The position numbers and the translations under genes are program-made. The notes beneath the pieces were generated by a model, which searched no databases, was not told the DNA's origin, and saw nothing but the letters and a program-made list of their open reading frames with translations. From Chlorocebus sabaeus (Eukaryota; Chordata; Mammalia; Primates; Cercopithecidae), in assembly GCF_047675955.1 (NCBI RefSeq), contig NC_132911.1:71457133-71521132 (forward strand): a DNA stretch of 64,000 nt. The letters are read 5' to 3'. Within the stretch, counting starts at the first letter, position 1; each line of letters starts with the position of its first letter. Positions 47,858 to 59,397 of the stretch are shown here, one piece after another.

Positions 47858-48160
47858 GGGCTGGGCGCAGTGGCTCACACCTATAATCCCAGCACCTTGG
47901 GAAGCAGAGGCACATCGATCACTTGAGGTCAGGAATTCGAGACCAGCCTGGCCAGCATGGTGAAACCCCATCTCTACTAAAAATACAAATATTAGCCGGG
48001 TGTGGTGGTGCACGCCTGTGGTCCCAGCTACTTGGGAAGCTGAGGCACAAGAATCGCTTGAACCCAGGATGCGGAAGTTGCAGTGAGCCAAGATTACGCC
48101 ACTACACTCCAGCCTGGGCGACAGAATGAAACTCCGCGTCAAAAATAAATACAATAAAAT
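47858..48160 (+). repeat. Alu (AluS-like)
   Basis: Plus Alu flanked by 'aaaatatatgtgtgg' on the left and 'aaaatatatgtatgg' on the right, its target duplication. Confidence 0.94.
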
Positions 48161-48701
48161 ATATGTATGGATAAGGAGGAAATGCTGTGTTGACTGCCCT
48201 AAACCATCATAAAATAATTTAAGTACTTTTCATTTTTAAAAATTATCATTATTTAAGAGGCTGAGATACTACTACAAACCAGTAAGGTAGGAAAAAGGCA
48301 AGGCAGGGGAAGAAGAGGAGCTGGCAGTTTTTGTATAAGGTGAATTCCCATTTATAAAATAATTCCAGAATAGGGTATTCTAGTTAAGTAAATTATACAC
48401 TAGGAATATCAGAGGAAGTGAAACATTTTAAAGAGCACTGTGTTTTGATACCAAATATCTCTAAATAACTGTAAGCATGAGAAACAACTCTAATTTCACT
48501 AACTACTAGATTATAAAGGTTCCTTATATTCTAAAACATGGGTGAACAAAAGCCTACCGTATGTTTTTGTGCAGTCCATGAGTGGAAGAATAGTTTTTAC
48601 AGAATCAACTTGATAGGGAAACTAAGGATCAGAATAAATAATGGCCAGTTCTAAGGTCAGATAGCTGATAGGCAGTGATCCAGAAACTTGTTTCTCTAGT
48701 C

Positions 48702-48953
48702 GTTTTGTTTGTTTGTTTTTGTGAGATGGAGCTTCGCTCTTGTTGCTCGGGTTCAAGCGATCCTCCGGCCTCAGCCTCCCAAGTAGCTGGGATTACAGGC
48801 ATGCGCCACCACACCCAGTTAATTTTGTATTTTTAGTAGAGACAGGGTTTCTCCATGTTGGTCAGGCTGGTCTTGAACTCCTGACCTTAGGTGATCAGCT
48901 GGCCTCAGACTCTCAAAGTGCTGGGATTACAGTCATGAGCCACCGCGCGCGGC
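48702..48953 (-). repeat. Alu with deletion in right monomer
   Basis: Minus Alu lacking about 50 bp ('cttgttgctcgggttcaag' joins two distant parts). Perfect 15-bp target duplication 'cttgtttctctagtc' (48,687-48,701; 48,954-48,968). Confidence 0.94.
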
Positions 48954-49074
48954 CTTGTTTCTCTAGTCTTAAACTAGCGTATTACCCACTACATTGTGCT
49001 ATATTTAAGCAAACTTCTAATAACTGGCACAAAGGAACTGAAAAATATCATTCTACAATTATCATGGCAAACAC

Positions 49075-49640
49075 ATTACATTCCCCCGTCATCTGCAGGG
49101 GATATACTCCAAGACCTCAGTGGATGCCTGAAACCTCAGATTAAATCAAACTTGATTTCTGTCAACTAGAACATGTTTCTGTTCATGTCTTTCACGACAA
49201 ATTTAATGCCTTTTTCATCTTAACTAAGCACTTATCACATACTATGGCCGTAATTTTCAGTTTGAAGTTCGACAGCAAAACTAGCAAGAATTCTTTTTCC
49301 TTCTTCATAATTTCACAGACAGAAGATTCTTTCTTACCACAGATCTTAGTAACCTCAACATATGATTTTTTTTTCTTAAGTTGAGAACTTTCACCTTTTC
49401 ACTTAAAGAAAGCACTTCACAAGTTTCTCTTTGGCATATCTGAACTGCCAGCATCACCACTCTTGTGCTTTGGGGCTATTAAGTAAAATAAGGGTGACCT
49501 GAACACAAGCATGCCCTAATGCAACAGTCAGTTGTGATAACTGAGATGGTTACTAAGTGACTAAACGGGAAGGTAGCTTATAAAACATGGAGACGCTGGA
49601 CAACGATTCACATCCTGGGTAGGACAGGGCAAGATTTCAT
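49075..49640 (+). mobile_element. Tigger/pogo-like DNA transposon relic
   Basis: 'catctgcaggggatatactcc', 'aagacctcagtggatgcctg' and 'aaacctcagat' match the 5' region of Tigger-type elements. The rest decays without a clear 3' terminus. Exact family not named. Confidence 0.6.
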
Positions 49641-50094
49641 CATGCTACTAAGAATGGCATACAACTTAAAACTTAAGAATTGCTTATTTATGGAATTTCT
49701 ATGTAATATTTTCTAGCCAAGTCAACACTGTTTATAAGGTGCAGGACTCGTTTAATGAACAGGAAAGACTTTTTTTTTTTTTTTTTAAACTGAGTATGTA
49801 CAAGTTATACCTAATCTCCTAAGTATATTAAACATCTCCCCTCATAGTATTATTTTTACTATCAACTTGTTTAGCTGCTCTTTTTTACACTTTGACAGTA
49901 CAAATACAACCCTCAAAATAAAATTTATATGGATTCAACAAACTCTATTATCTACACACTATGAATTATTTGTATTTACTTCTCATTACATCAATTGTCT
50001 TATATATAGTATAATTTACAAAGTAACAGCAGCTACTCAATGCAAACTAAAGTGGTAATTTAAGGAAAGCTCTCAAAGGCAAATGGATAGTTTT

Positions 50095-50406
50095 GTTTGT
50101 CTGTTTTGTTTTCCTTTTTTTAAGACGGAGTCTCACTCTGTCGCCCAGGCTAAAGTGCAGTGGTGCGCTCTCAGGACGCTGCAACCTCCTCTTCCCGGGT
50201 TCAAGCAATTCTCCTGCCTCAGCCTCCTGAGTAGCTGGGATTACGGGGTGCCCGCCACCATGCCCAGCTAATTTTTTGTATTTTTAGTAGAGTCGAAGTT
50301 TCACCATGTTGGCCAGGCTGGTCTCGAACTCCTGACCACAGGTGATCCACCCGCCCTGGCCTCCCAAAGTGCTGGGATTACAGGCGTGCGCCACCGCGCC
50401 CAGCCA
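50095..50406 (-). repeat. Alu (AluS-like)
   Basis: Minus Alu with target duplications 'caaatggatagtttt' (50,080-50,094; 50,407-50,421). Confidence 0.95.
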
Positions 50407-51034
50407 CAAATGGATAGTTTTTAATAAACACATTAGAACCTACACATCCAAAGCATTGTCTCCTTCAAAGCAGTAACTGTGGGAGTCTATATATCAATTA
50501 CCATAATGCTGCTAGTATTCAAAAATATTTATGGAATTCATCTTTTTGTGTTTCTTTCCTGTTTGCCTTTCTTTTAAATGAATAAACTCACAAAGGAAAA
50601 TTCTCTAGAAAGAGAATCAAACCAGCCACCAATTAATCACAAGTAGCTTTGAGCCAAGTCTGAAGAAAGGAATGTGACTACAAAAGTTAACTTCAGTATT
50701 TCTGTGATCTGACTCAAACTTTGTGTTTGCAAGCACTATTCTAAGAAATTATTAGTAAATGTAAATTCCATGGACAAGGAAGAAGAATGGAACAATCTCA
50801 TTAACCTAGTAGGGCAAGGATATATTAGGAAGAAAAGGGGTTCTGGCTTGCATAACTGGATAACAGAGGTACTTAGCTACAATGCCATTTTCTCAATGTG
50901 CAGGGGTAGAGTTGGAAGAGTAGGAGTGAAGAAGAGTTAATGGTCATGTTTTATTTTAAGTAACTGTGGGATATTTAAGTGGCAATATTCAGCAAGAATC
51001 AAGATTTATGAATTTGAAAACTGGGAGAGAGTGT

Positions 51035-51645
51035 GGCCGACTATATTTCCCAAAAAGATCACTATGGTGTCTGCCATCCCACATGTTCTTCTACAGAGTG
51101 ACCCTGCCACCAGGAGATAGTCTAATTCCCCTCCCCTTAAATCTGGGCTGGCCTTAGAGATTCATTTATAGCCAACAGAATGCAGTGGAAGTGACAGTTA
51201 ACAACAGCTGAGGTTAAGTCAGAAAGGCCAAGCAGCTCCTGCCTGATTCTCTTATAACAGAATTACTGGCTTTCCAGGCATCCCCTCTTGGAGCCCAGTG
51301 GCCCTATTGTGAGAAGCCCAAGCCACATGGAGGCTACATAAAAATAGTTCCGTCACCAGTTCCAGCTGAGCCCAGCTTTCAAAGTCATCACCATCCAGGC
51401 ACCAGACATGTAAGTAAAGATGGCTCCAGAGGATTCCAGTTCCTGGCCATTCACATCTCCCTCAGTCATTTCAGTTTGCCCAGCTGAGGCCCCAGACACT
51501 GTGGAGCAGCAGCATACCCCATCTGAATTCCTGACACACAGAACCTGTAAGCATAATAAAATGATCACTGCATTACACTGCATTACATTATATCCACTAA
51601 GTCTTGGGTGGTTTATTATACAAAGATAGATACCTGGAATAGGAA
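51035..51645 (+). repeat. MLT1 (MaLR) LTR, solo
   Basis: Order of MaLR LTR phrases: 'ggctggccttagagattcatttatagccaac', 'gagaagcccaagccacatggagg', 'cccagctgaggccccagac', then the end 'ccactaagtcttgggtggtttattata'. It is an ancient ERVL-related LTR. No internal genes. Confidence 0.85.
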
Positions 51646-51899
51646 AAGTTAAAGAGGCTTAGAGAGAATGGGGTTTGAAATAACTTCTTGGCAAATGGGA
51701 GAGACAGCTACCTAGAGGTACAAAAGGATTGCCAGGATCATGGAAAGTTCTTTTAATGTGTTGTGAAAATCCAGATAAGGAAACCACATGGTTAACAGAT
51801 ACAGAGCTTAATAAAATGCAGCTAGGGCTTTGTTCCCTAAATCAATTCCTTTGTAATATGCCTGGCAATCCCCGACTCCTCCCCCAAGATGGAGGCTGA

Positions 51900-52080
51900 A
51901 CTTCACCTCTTAAGTGAAATATTCCACAGCCTCAGCCTCTTGCCCATTTGCCATTCTCACTCATCATCCCTGCTTATGTGCTCCCATAGAACCAAGGACC
52001 TATTTTTATAAGGTGCTTATTTATAAAGCACTGAGATTATTTGCTTACCTTTGATTCTGAGCTACTTGAATGCAAGGAAC
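51900..52080 (+). repeat. L2 3' end, left part
   Basis: 'gctacttgaatgcaaggaac' is the L2 3' phrase (ctccttgagggcagggac). It is cut by an L1 and resumes at 52,707. Confidence 0.7.
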
Positions 52081-52706
52081 TTTTTTTTAATTTTTAAATT
52101 TAATTTTATTATTTTAATGGACACATATTAATTGTACATATTATATATTTATGGGGTACAATTAGGTGTTTTGATATGTTTTTACAATATGGAATGACCA
52201 AATCAAGCTAATTAACAAATCCAAGTCACATACTTTATTTTTTATTGTAAAAACATTTAAAATCTACTTTTAGTAATTTTGAAATATATAATGCATTATT
52301 ACTTATTACAGTCACAGTAGCTAAGATATGGAGGCAACCTAGGTGTCCATCATCAGATGAATGGATAAAGAGAATCTTATAAAATATACAAAATGGAATA
52401 CCATTCCGCCTTAAAAAGAAGGAAATCCTGTCATTTGTGACAACATAAGCAAGATATTACACTAAGTGAAAAAATGGAAGATATTAATGGAAGATATTAC
52501 GCCAAGTGAAAAAAGGCACAGAAAGACACATGATTTTACTTGTATGTGGAATCTAAAAAAGTCAAACTGATAGAAGTAGAGAGTAGAATGAGGGTTACCA
52601 GAGGTTAGAGGAGGTACATAAATGGGGAAAAGAGAGATAGTGATCAAAGCATACAAAATTTCAGCTACACCAGAAGAATAAACTTTAGTGATATGTTACA
52701 TACAAC
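52081..52706 (-). mobile_element. 5'-inverted (twin-primed) L1MA/MB-type insertion in L2
   Basis: 52,081-52,320 is the L1 3' UTR on the minus strand, starting with a T-tract (A-tail complement). 52,321-52,706 is the immediately upstream L1 segment on the plus strand ('aggtgtccatcatcagatgaatgg' to 'gaataaactttagtg'). The two pieces are contiguous in the L1 and meet at an inversion, the signature of twin priming. Confidence 0.85.
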
Positions 52707-52795
52707 AGGGACATTTTTCATTCTTCTTTGCATTCCTAGCATTTAGCACAGTGTGAGTTACATAGTAAGCAGACATTTAATAAACGCTACCATAT
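52707..52795 (+). repeat. L2 3' end, right part
   Basis: 'cattcctagcatttagcacag' and 'agcagacatttaataaacg' continue the L2 that begins at 51,900. Confidence 0.7.
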
Positions 52796-53129
52796 TCTGG
52801 AGAACTAAAAGAGAAAGAAAAAAATAACATCTTGTTCTTTGCTATTTTCTTTCCTTTTCCTTCGCATACCTTCCCTACTTGCGATTATTACATATAACAT
52901 CAGGGACAGAGAGTGACACTGTTCCTAAAGCCATCTGTTTTGAGTTTATACAAAGTGTAACCTCTACTTAGATTCATAAATTTTTAAACAATTTAACTGG
53001 TTAGAAGAAACAAACTATGAAGCCCAGGTGATATGGAGAAAAAAATACTTTTTACTCATCAGCATCAGAGTCTCAGATAAGGGGGGTGTTAACTAGCCTC
53101 TTTTTTCAAACAAAACAAAATCTTGTGAA

Positions 53130-53365
53130 TGGTCTTAATCAATAGTTTTCCAACGTTTCTGACTGCACACCACTATCCTGGATCCCAGAAAACACCTACA
53201 TATATGTTATGGAAATAAAAATTTAATTATTATCCTTGTTATTCTGGGATATATTTTCATTTTCTATTCTATTAAAAACCAATCATAACACCAGCCATAG
53301 GCCACAAAATTGACTTCATGATCCAATGCTGGGTTGTAACCACTAATACAAAATACTTTGGTATT
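53130..53365. mobile_element. hAT-type fragment
   Basis: 'ttttccaacgtttctgactgc' and 'gggttgtaaccactaata' resemble the ends of hAT (Charlie-type) elements. Low-certainty family call. Confidence 0.4.
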
Positions 53366-54248
53366 ATACACAAACCTATAGATTCAGCTGAGCAAACCCA
53401 AACAGGATAGAAATCCAAGTCAAGACACATCAGAATCCAACCCCAGAAAAATAAAGACAAAACAATCTTGAAAGCAGGTAGAAAGAAATGACATAATATC
53501 GATAGAAGAAAAATGATTACAGTGACAGTGGATTTCTTATTGAACACTATGGAAGCCAATGGGGGATGTGGCACAACATTTCCAAGAGCTGAAAGAAAAG
53601 ATCTGTCACCCAGAGTTATATAGATAACCTGTGAAAAATCCTAAAGGACTAAAGGTAAAATCAAGATCTTCTCAGATGAAGGATAACCAAAAAAAAAAAA
53701 CTTGTCACCACAAGATCTATCCTAAAAGAACAACTGAAGTTCTTCCAACACGAAGGAAATCATAAGTTTTGAAACACGGTGAAGAATGGGAAGTGTAAAA
53801 ATATGGAAACGTACAACACTATTCTCTTGAGTTTTAAAAATTATGTTACATATTTAACACAAAAAATAAAACACTGTCTTATGTGGTTCCCAATGTATGT
53901 AGGGGAACTATTTAACACAATACTATAGAAAGGGAAGATAAAAGGACCTAAATGGAGCTCAGGTTTTTCTACAGATTACTCAAACTGGTAAAATGCTGAC
54001 ATCGGTATACTGTGAAAAGCTATGTATGAATAATGTAATGTCTAGTACAACCACCAAAAATCAAATATAAACTCCAACAGAACAATCAAATGGAATTCTA
54101 AAAATTTTTCAAGAGGTCCACATAAAGGCAGGAAAATGGACAACGAAAAACAGAGGGAACAACAGAAAGCAAAAGTAAAATAGCAGACTTATGCCCTCGT
54201 ATATAAATTTACATTAAATATAAAAGGTCCAAGCACAACAATTAGAAG

Positions 54249-54335
54249 ACATTTAGCTGGGTGTGGTACTATGCACCTAGAATCCCAGCTACTTGGGAGG
54301 CTGAGCCAGGAAGATCACTTGAGCTCAGGAGTTCA
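54249..54335 (+). repeat. AluJ, left piece
   Basis: First part of an old Alu ('tagctgggtgtggtactatg'), inserted in the L1 and split at 'cttgagctcaggagttca' by an L1 5' fragment. Resumes at 55,954. Confidence 0.85.
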
Positions 54336-54543
54336 TTTTTTGGATTTCCTTGCATTGGGCTTTGCCTTTGTCTGGTCCCTCCCTGATTAGCTTAAGAATT
54401 AACCTCCTGAATTCTTTCTCAGGTAAATCAGGGATTTCTTCTTGGTTTGGACCCACTATTGGTAAACTAGTGTGATTTTTGCAGGATGCTGACAGGCCTA
54501 GTTTTGTCATATTACCAGGGTTGGTTTTCTGGTTCCGTCTCAT
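54336..54543 (-). pseudogene. L1 ORF1 N-terminal fragment
   Basis: From an ATG at 54,543: MRRNQKTNPGNMTKLG, then EIPDLPEKEFRRLILKLIRE and AQCKEIQKM. This is the N-terminal region of L1 ORF1p, the RNA-binding chaperone, before the coiled coil. About 69 codons, open but truncated by the insertion boundary, so not functional. Confidence 0.85.
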
Positions 54544-55953
54544 TTGGGTAGGCTCGGTCACAGGGAAGGTCTAGGGCTGAAGGCTGTTGTTCAGATTTTT
54601 CTGTCCCACAGGGTGTTCCCTTGATGCAGTACTCTCCCCCTTGTCCTATGGATGTGGCTTCCTGTGAGCCAAACTGCAGTGATTGTTGTCTCTCTTCTGG
54701 GTCTAGGCACCCAGCGAGTCTACCCAGTTCCGAGCTTGGTAATGGGGCTTGTCTGAACAGAGTCCTGTGATCAGCCATGGATACCAGTGCCAGTTCCGGC
54801 GGAGGTGGTGGAGGGTGCAATGGACTCCGTGAGGATTCTTAGCTTTGATGGTTTAATGCTCTATTTTTGTGCTGGTTGGCCTCCTGCCAGGAGTGGCGCC
54901 TTCCAGAAAGTATCAGCTGTACTAGTGTGGAGAGGGACCTGCAGTGGGCAGGGCCCTAGAACTCACAAGATTATACACCTCACCCTTTATCTTACACTAT
55001 CAGGGTGGGTAGGGAAGGACCATCAGGTGGAGGAGGGGCTGGGAAGGTTTGAGCTCAGACTCTTCTTGGGTGGGTCTTGCTATGGCTGCTGTGGGGGATG
55101 GGAGTGAAATTCCCAGGTCACTGGAGTTGTGTGTCTAGGAGATTATGGCTGCCTCTGCTGAGTCATCCAGGTTATCAGCCAAGTGGGGGAAAGCTGGCAG
55201 TCACAAGTCTCACCCAGTTCCCAGAAAAACCGAAGGGTCAGTCTCACTCCCACCTTGCTCCCCTGCAACAGCCCCAAGTCTGTTTCCAGGTGGAGGGCAA
55301 AAGGAGCTTAAAAACTTGCCTAAGGCTTTCTGCCTCCCAGCTGCGAAAGAAAAGGGCTTTAGTTCTTCCCTTGACTATGAAGTCTACAAGCACAGATGGA
55401 TTCAAACCCTCCCCTGAGTTCCGACCAGGAGGCTTCCCATTCAAATTGTTACAAAATTCAGCTAGAGAATTCCTTCTCCCAGTGGAGTTTTACCCCCTGC
55501 TCCTCTGGCCAACCTCGATGGATCCCTGTGGTGCCAGACAGGAATGGGCTGCTTGGGGACCTAGCAAGCTCTCAGGGCCTTTCTGCTGCTTCCTCTACCC
55601 CTGTATTTCGCTTGGCTCAACTAACTTGACTCAGCTCCAGGTAAAGTCAGAAACTTCTCCCACAAACAGACCTTCAGCATCTCCAGTGGGGGTGTGTGTT
55701 CAGGAGAGGAGGGTCTCCCTTTCCCACTTCTGCAGTTGGGGCACTCACAGTATTTGGCAGGGAGGGCGGGGGGATCTCCCGGGTCCTGCAGAAGCAGTCC
55801 ACTTCCTTCAGAGGGTCTGTGTGTCCTCTCAGGATTGCTGGTTTGTTCTTGCAGTCGATCTGGAACTAAAACTCACAATGCAAGCCTCCGCATGCTGCTC
55901 TGTCCGGAGCTGCAATCTAGTCCTGGCTCCTGTCCTCCATGATCCCAAAATCT
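54336..55953 (-). mobile_element. L1 (L1PB/L1MA age) 5' UTR plus start of ORF1, 3' part absent
   Basis: Read on minus: begins 'atcatggaggacaggagcc' (the 5' end type of older primate L1), continues through a GC-richer 5' UTR ('gaccctctgaaggaagtgga') and enters ORF1 (MRRNQKTNPGNM, PDLPEKEFRRLILKLI). It stops at 'atccaaaaaa' within ORF1 codon ~70. A 17-bp direct repeat flanks it (54,319-54,335 and 55,954-55,970, one mismatch). Confidence 0.85.
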
Positions 55954-56164
55954 TTGAGCCCAGGAGTTCAAAAGCAGTCAGGGAAACATAGCAGGACCCC
56001 AACTCTATAAAAAAAATTTAAAAATTAGCTAGGTGGGCATGGCGGTATGTGCCTGTAGTGTCAGCTACTCAGGAGGCTGATACAGGAGGACTGCTTGAGC
56101 AAGCTATGATCACACCACTGCACTCCAACCTAGGCAACAGAGCAAGACCATCTCTTAAGAAAGA
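55954..56164 (+). repeat. AluJ, right piece
   Basis: Continues the Alu of 54,249 from 'ttgagcccaggagttca' to a degenerate tail at 'agaccatctcttaag'. Confidence 0.85.
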
Positions 56165-56350
56165 AAACACACATACCCACACACCTGTGTAATATAGTAG
56201 GATGGAAGTAAACAGATGGAAAAAGATATCAAAAGAAAGCAGGTATGGCTATATTAATATCAGATAAAGTAGAAATGAAAACAAAAAGTGACCAGAACAA
56301 AGGATATTACACAATGATACAAGGGTCAAATACATCAAGAATACATAGTA

Positions 56351-56645
56351 GCCGGGCACGGTGGCTCAAGCCTGTAACCCCAGCACTTTGGGAGGCCGAG
56401 ACGGGTGGATCACAAGGTCAGGAGATCGAGACCATCCTGGCTAACCCGGTGAAACCCCGTCTCTACTAAAAAATACAAAAAACTAGCTGGGCGCGGTGGC
56501 GAGCGCCTGTAGTCCCAGCTACTCGGGAGGCTGAGGCAGGAGAATGGCGTGAACCCGGGAGGCGGAGCTTGCAGTGAGCTGAGATCCGGCCACTGCACTC
56601 CAGCCTGGGCGACAGAGCGAGACTCCACCTCAAAAAAAAAAAAAA
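56351..56645 (+). repeat. AluY, Old World monkey type
   Basis: Near-consensus, with 'gatccggccactgc'. Perfect 14-bp target duplication 'aagaatacatagta' (56,337-56,350; 56,646-56,659). Inserted in the old L1. Confidence 0.95.
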
Positions 56646-57044
56646 AAGAATACATAGTAATCCTAAATGTGTATATAACAAAGAGCTTCAAAATAACATG
56701 AAATTGAAATGGATAGAACTGAAAGGACAAACAGACAAATCTGCTATTATAGCTGAAGAATTAAACATCCCTCTTACAACAATACAACTACTAGACAAAA
56801 AAAATCACTAAGGATACAGAACTGAACAACACCATCAGTTGGCAGGGTATAAATTTATAGAATACTCCACTCAATAACAGACAGACACACATTATTTTTA
56901 AATGTCCATGGAATATTCACCAAGACAGTCCATATTCTGGGCCATAAAACAAATCTCAACAAAGTTAAAAGAACTGAGATCATACAGAGTGTGTTCTTCT
57001 TTTTCCGAGTAAAGTGAAAGCAAGTTTATTAAGAAAGTAAAGGA

Positions 57045-57342
57045 GGCCGGGCGCGGTGGCTCAAGCCTGTAATCCCAGCACTTTGGGAGGCCGAGACGGG
57101 CGGATCACGAGGTCAGGAGATCGAGACCATCCTGGCTAACACGGTGAAACCCCATCTCTACTAAAAAGTACAAAAAAAAAACTAGCCAGGCGAGGTGGCG
57201 GGCGCCTGTAGTCCCAGCTACTCCGGAGGCTAAGGCAGGAGAATGGCGTAAACCCGGGAGGAGGAGCTTGCAGTGAGCAGAGATCCGGCCACTGCACTCC
57301 AGCCTGGGTGACAGAGCCAGACTCCGTCTCAAAAAAAAAAAA
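57045..57342 (+). repeat. AluY, Old World monkey type, same subfamily as 45,935
   Basis: Shares 'ctactccggaggct', 'gcgtaaacccggg', 'gacagagccagac' and 'gatccggcc' with the copy at 45,935. Perfect target duplication 'aagaaagtaaagga' (57,031-57,044; 57,343-57,356). Confidence 0.95.
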
Positions 57343-58198
57343 AAGAAAGTAAAGGAATAAAAGAATGGCTACTCCATAGGCAGAGCAGCCCAGAATGTGT
57401 TCTCTACCAAAATGAAATAAAAATAGGAATCATGGAGAAAAACTAGTATTTCCAAACACTTGGAAATTAAACAACACACTTCTAAATAATCCATGGGTCA
57501 GGAGGAAGTCTTAAGGGAAATTTTTAAAAAATACATGGAACTCAATAAAAATAAAAATACAACATTTTATGGGATACAGCTAAAGCATCCTTAAAGGGAG
57601 ACTTACAGCACTTAATACTTCATTAGAAAAAAGTCACAAATCTAAGCTCCCACCTTAAGAAACTAGGAAAAGAAGCATAGAATAAACCCAAAGCAAGCAG
57701 AAAAAAAGGAAAAATAATAAATACAAGAGCAGAAATCAACAAAACTGAAAATAGAAACATAGGAAAAATCTATTTAAAAAGCTGATTGATAAGATCAATA
57801 AAATTGAAACTCCAGCAAGAGGAAGGAAAAAATAAAGCAGGGTATCACTACAAACACTGCAGACATTAAGAGGGACTAGGTACAAACAATTCTACATACA
57901 TAAATCTGAGAATTGAGATGAATAGACCAATTCCTCAAGAATCACAAGCTACCACAATTCTTCCAATACGAAATAGATCATTTGAATAGTCCTGTAACGA
58001 TTAAAGACATTGAATTTATAGTTTAAAAACTACCAAAAGTGAAATATCTTGGACCAGATGGTTTCAACTGAGAATTCTACCATGTTTATAAAAGAATTTA
58101 TATCAATTCTGTACAATCTCCTCTAGAAAATATTAAGGGATAAAACACATCTCAGTTGCTTTCCCGAGGCCAATATTATCTTGATAACACAACTGGAC

Positions 58199-59216
58199 TG
58201 TTGTATAATTCTTTTTGGTTTTTTCCTGAGACAGGGTCTCACTTGGTTGCCCAGGCTGGAGTGCAGTGGTGCAATCACAGCTCACTGCAGCCTAAACCTC
58301 CCCAGGCTCCATGATCCTCCCACCTCAGCCTCCCGAGTAGCTAGGACACAGGTATGCGTCACCATACCCAGCTAATTTTTGTATTTTTTGTAGAGACAGG
58401 GTTTTGCCATGTTGCTCAGGCTGGTCCTGAGCTCCTGGGTTCAAGTGATCTGCCCTCCTCGACCTCCCAAAGTTCTGGGATTACAGGCACAAACAACCAT
58501 TCCCAGCCTGGACTGTTGTATCATTAAGAATCTTGTTGGTCTTTGTCCTTGGTTCAGGGAGGGAGCCTCTAATCCTTTGAAACTTACTGATAGGAGCATC
58601 TTTATTATTCATGGTAAACCCCTCTGATGGTTTCAGGATAGGGATTAGTGAAAGACCAACTATGTGAGTCAAGTTTGGGCTTTGAACCACATGATCTCAG
58701 CCCCATCTCCAAAGAGCTCCGGGAGGGGGCTGCAGTTCAGATTCAATCATGTGACCAATGACTCACTCAATAATTCCTGTGTAATGCCACCCCAACAAAA
58801 ACTCTGGACACCCAAAGCTTGGGTGAGCTTTCCTGGTTAGTGATACACATCGATGAGCTGGGAGGGTAAAGCATTCTGAGGACACAAAAGCTTTGTGTCT
58901 GGGGCCCTTCCAAACTCATCCTATAGTTCTCTCCTTTTGAATTATCCTAATTTGTGTCCTTTATAACAAAACCACAGTCCTGAAACAGCACTTTCCTGAG
59001 TTCTGTGAGTTGCTCTACTTAACGCGAGGAGCTAAGAGAAACCCCTGAATTTGTAGCCAGTTGGTCAGAAGTGCAGGTGGTCTGGAAACTCTCAAGCATA
59101 TAGCTGGTATCTGAAGTGAAAACAGTTTTGCCAAGGACTATGCCTTTAACCTGTGAAATATGACTCAACTCCAGAACCAAATTATGATGTAGTTAGCATC
59201 AGAACTGCACTGAACA
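58199..59216 (+). repeat. Solo LTR of an ancient endogenous retrovirus inside the L1
   Basis: TG...CA bounded block ('tgttgtat' to 'ctgaaca') of about 720 bp once the Alu at 58,207 is removed. Text such as 'ggtgagctttcctgg', 'ttctgtgagttgctct' and 'gtagccagttggtcagaagt' is of ERV LTR type. L1 text resumes on both sides with little loss. No viral genes present. Family not assigned. Confidence 0.65.
58207..58507 (-). repeat. Alu (AluJ-like) inside the LTR
   Basis: Minus Alu with a perfect 14-bp target duplication 'ctggactgttgtat' (58,193-58,206; 58,508-58,521), placed a few bases after the start of the LTR. Confidence 0.93.
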
Positions 59217-59366
59217 AAGGCAGTACAGAAAAATGCAGACAAGTATCACTCATGAATATAGATGCCAAAATCATCAATCAAATACTAACTAGAATCCAGC
59301 ATGCTATAAAAAGAATTAAATACCATGACCCACTGAGGTTTATTCTAAAGACACAAAACTAATATC

Positions 59367-59367
<1 letters not shown>

Positions 59368-59396
<29 letters not shown>
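59368..59396. repeat. Poly-A tract
   Basis: About 28 A immediately before the Alu at 59,397; an unusual position, at the Alu 5' end. Confidence 0.85.

Positions 59397-59397
<1 letters not shown>

Noticed and set aside
55077..55991. 304-codon frame as a real gene
   Set aside because: It lies on the antisense strand of an L1 5' UTR and runs on into Alu sequence; no known protein resemblance. Kept only as a finding about antisense transcription.
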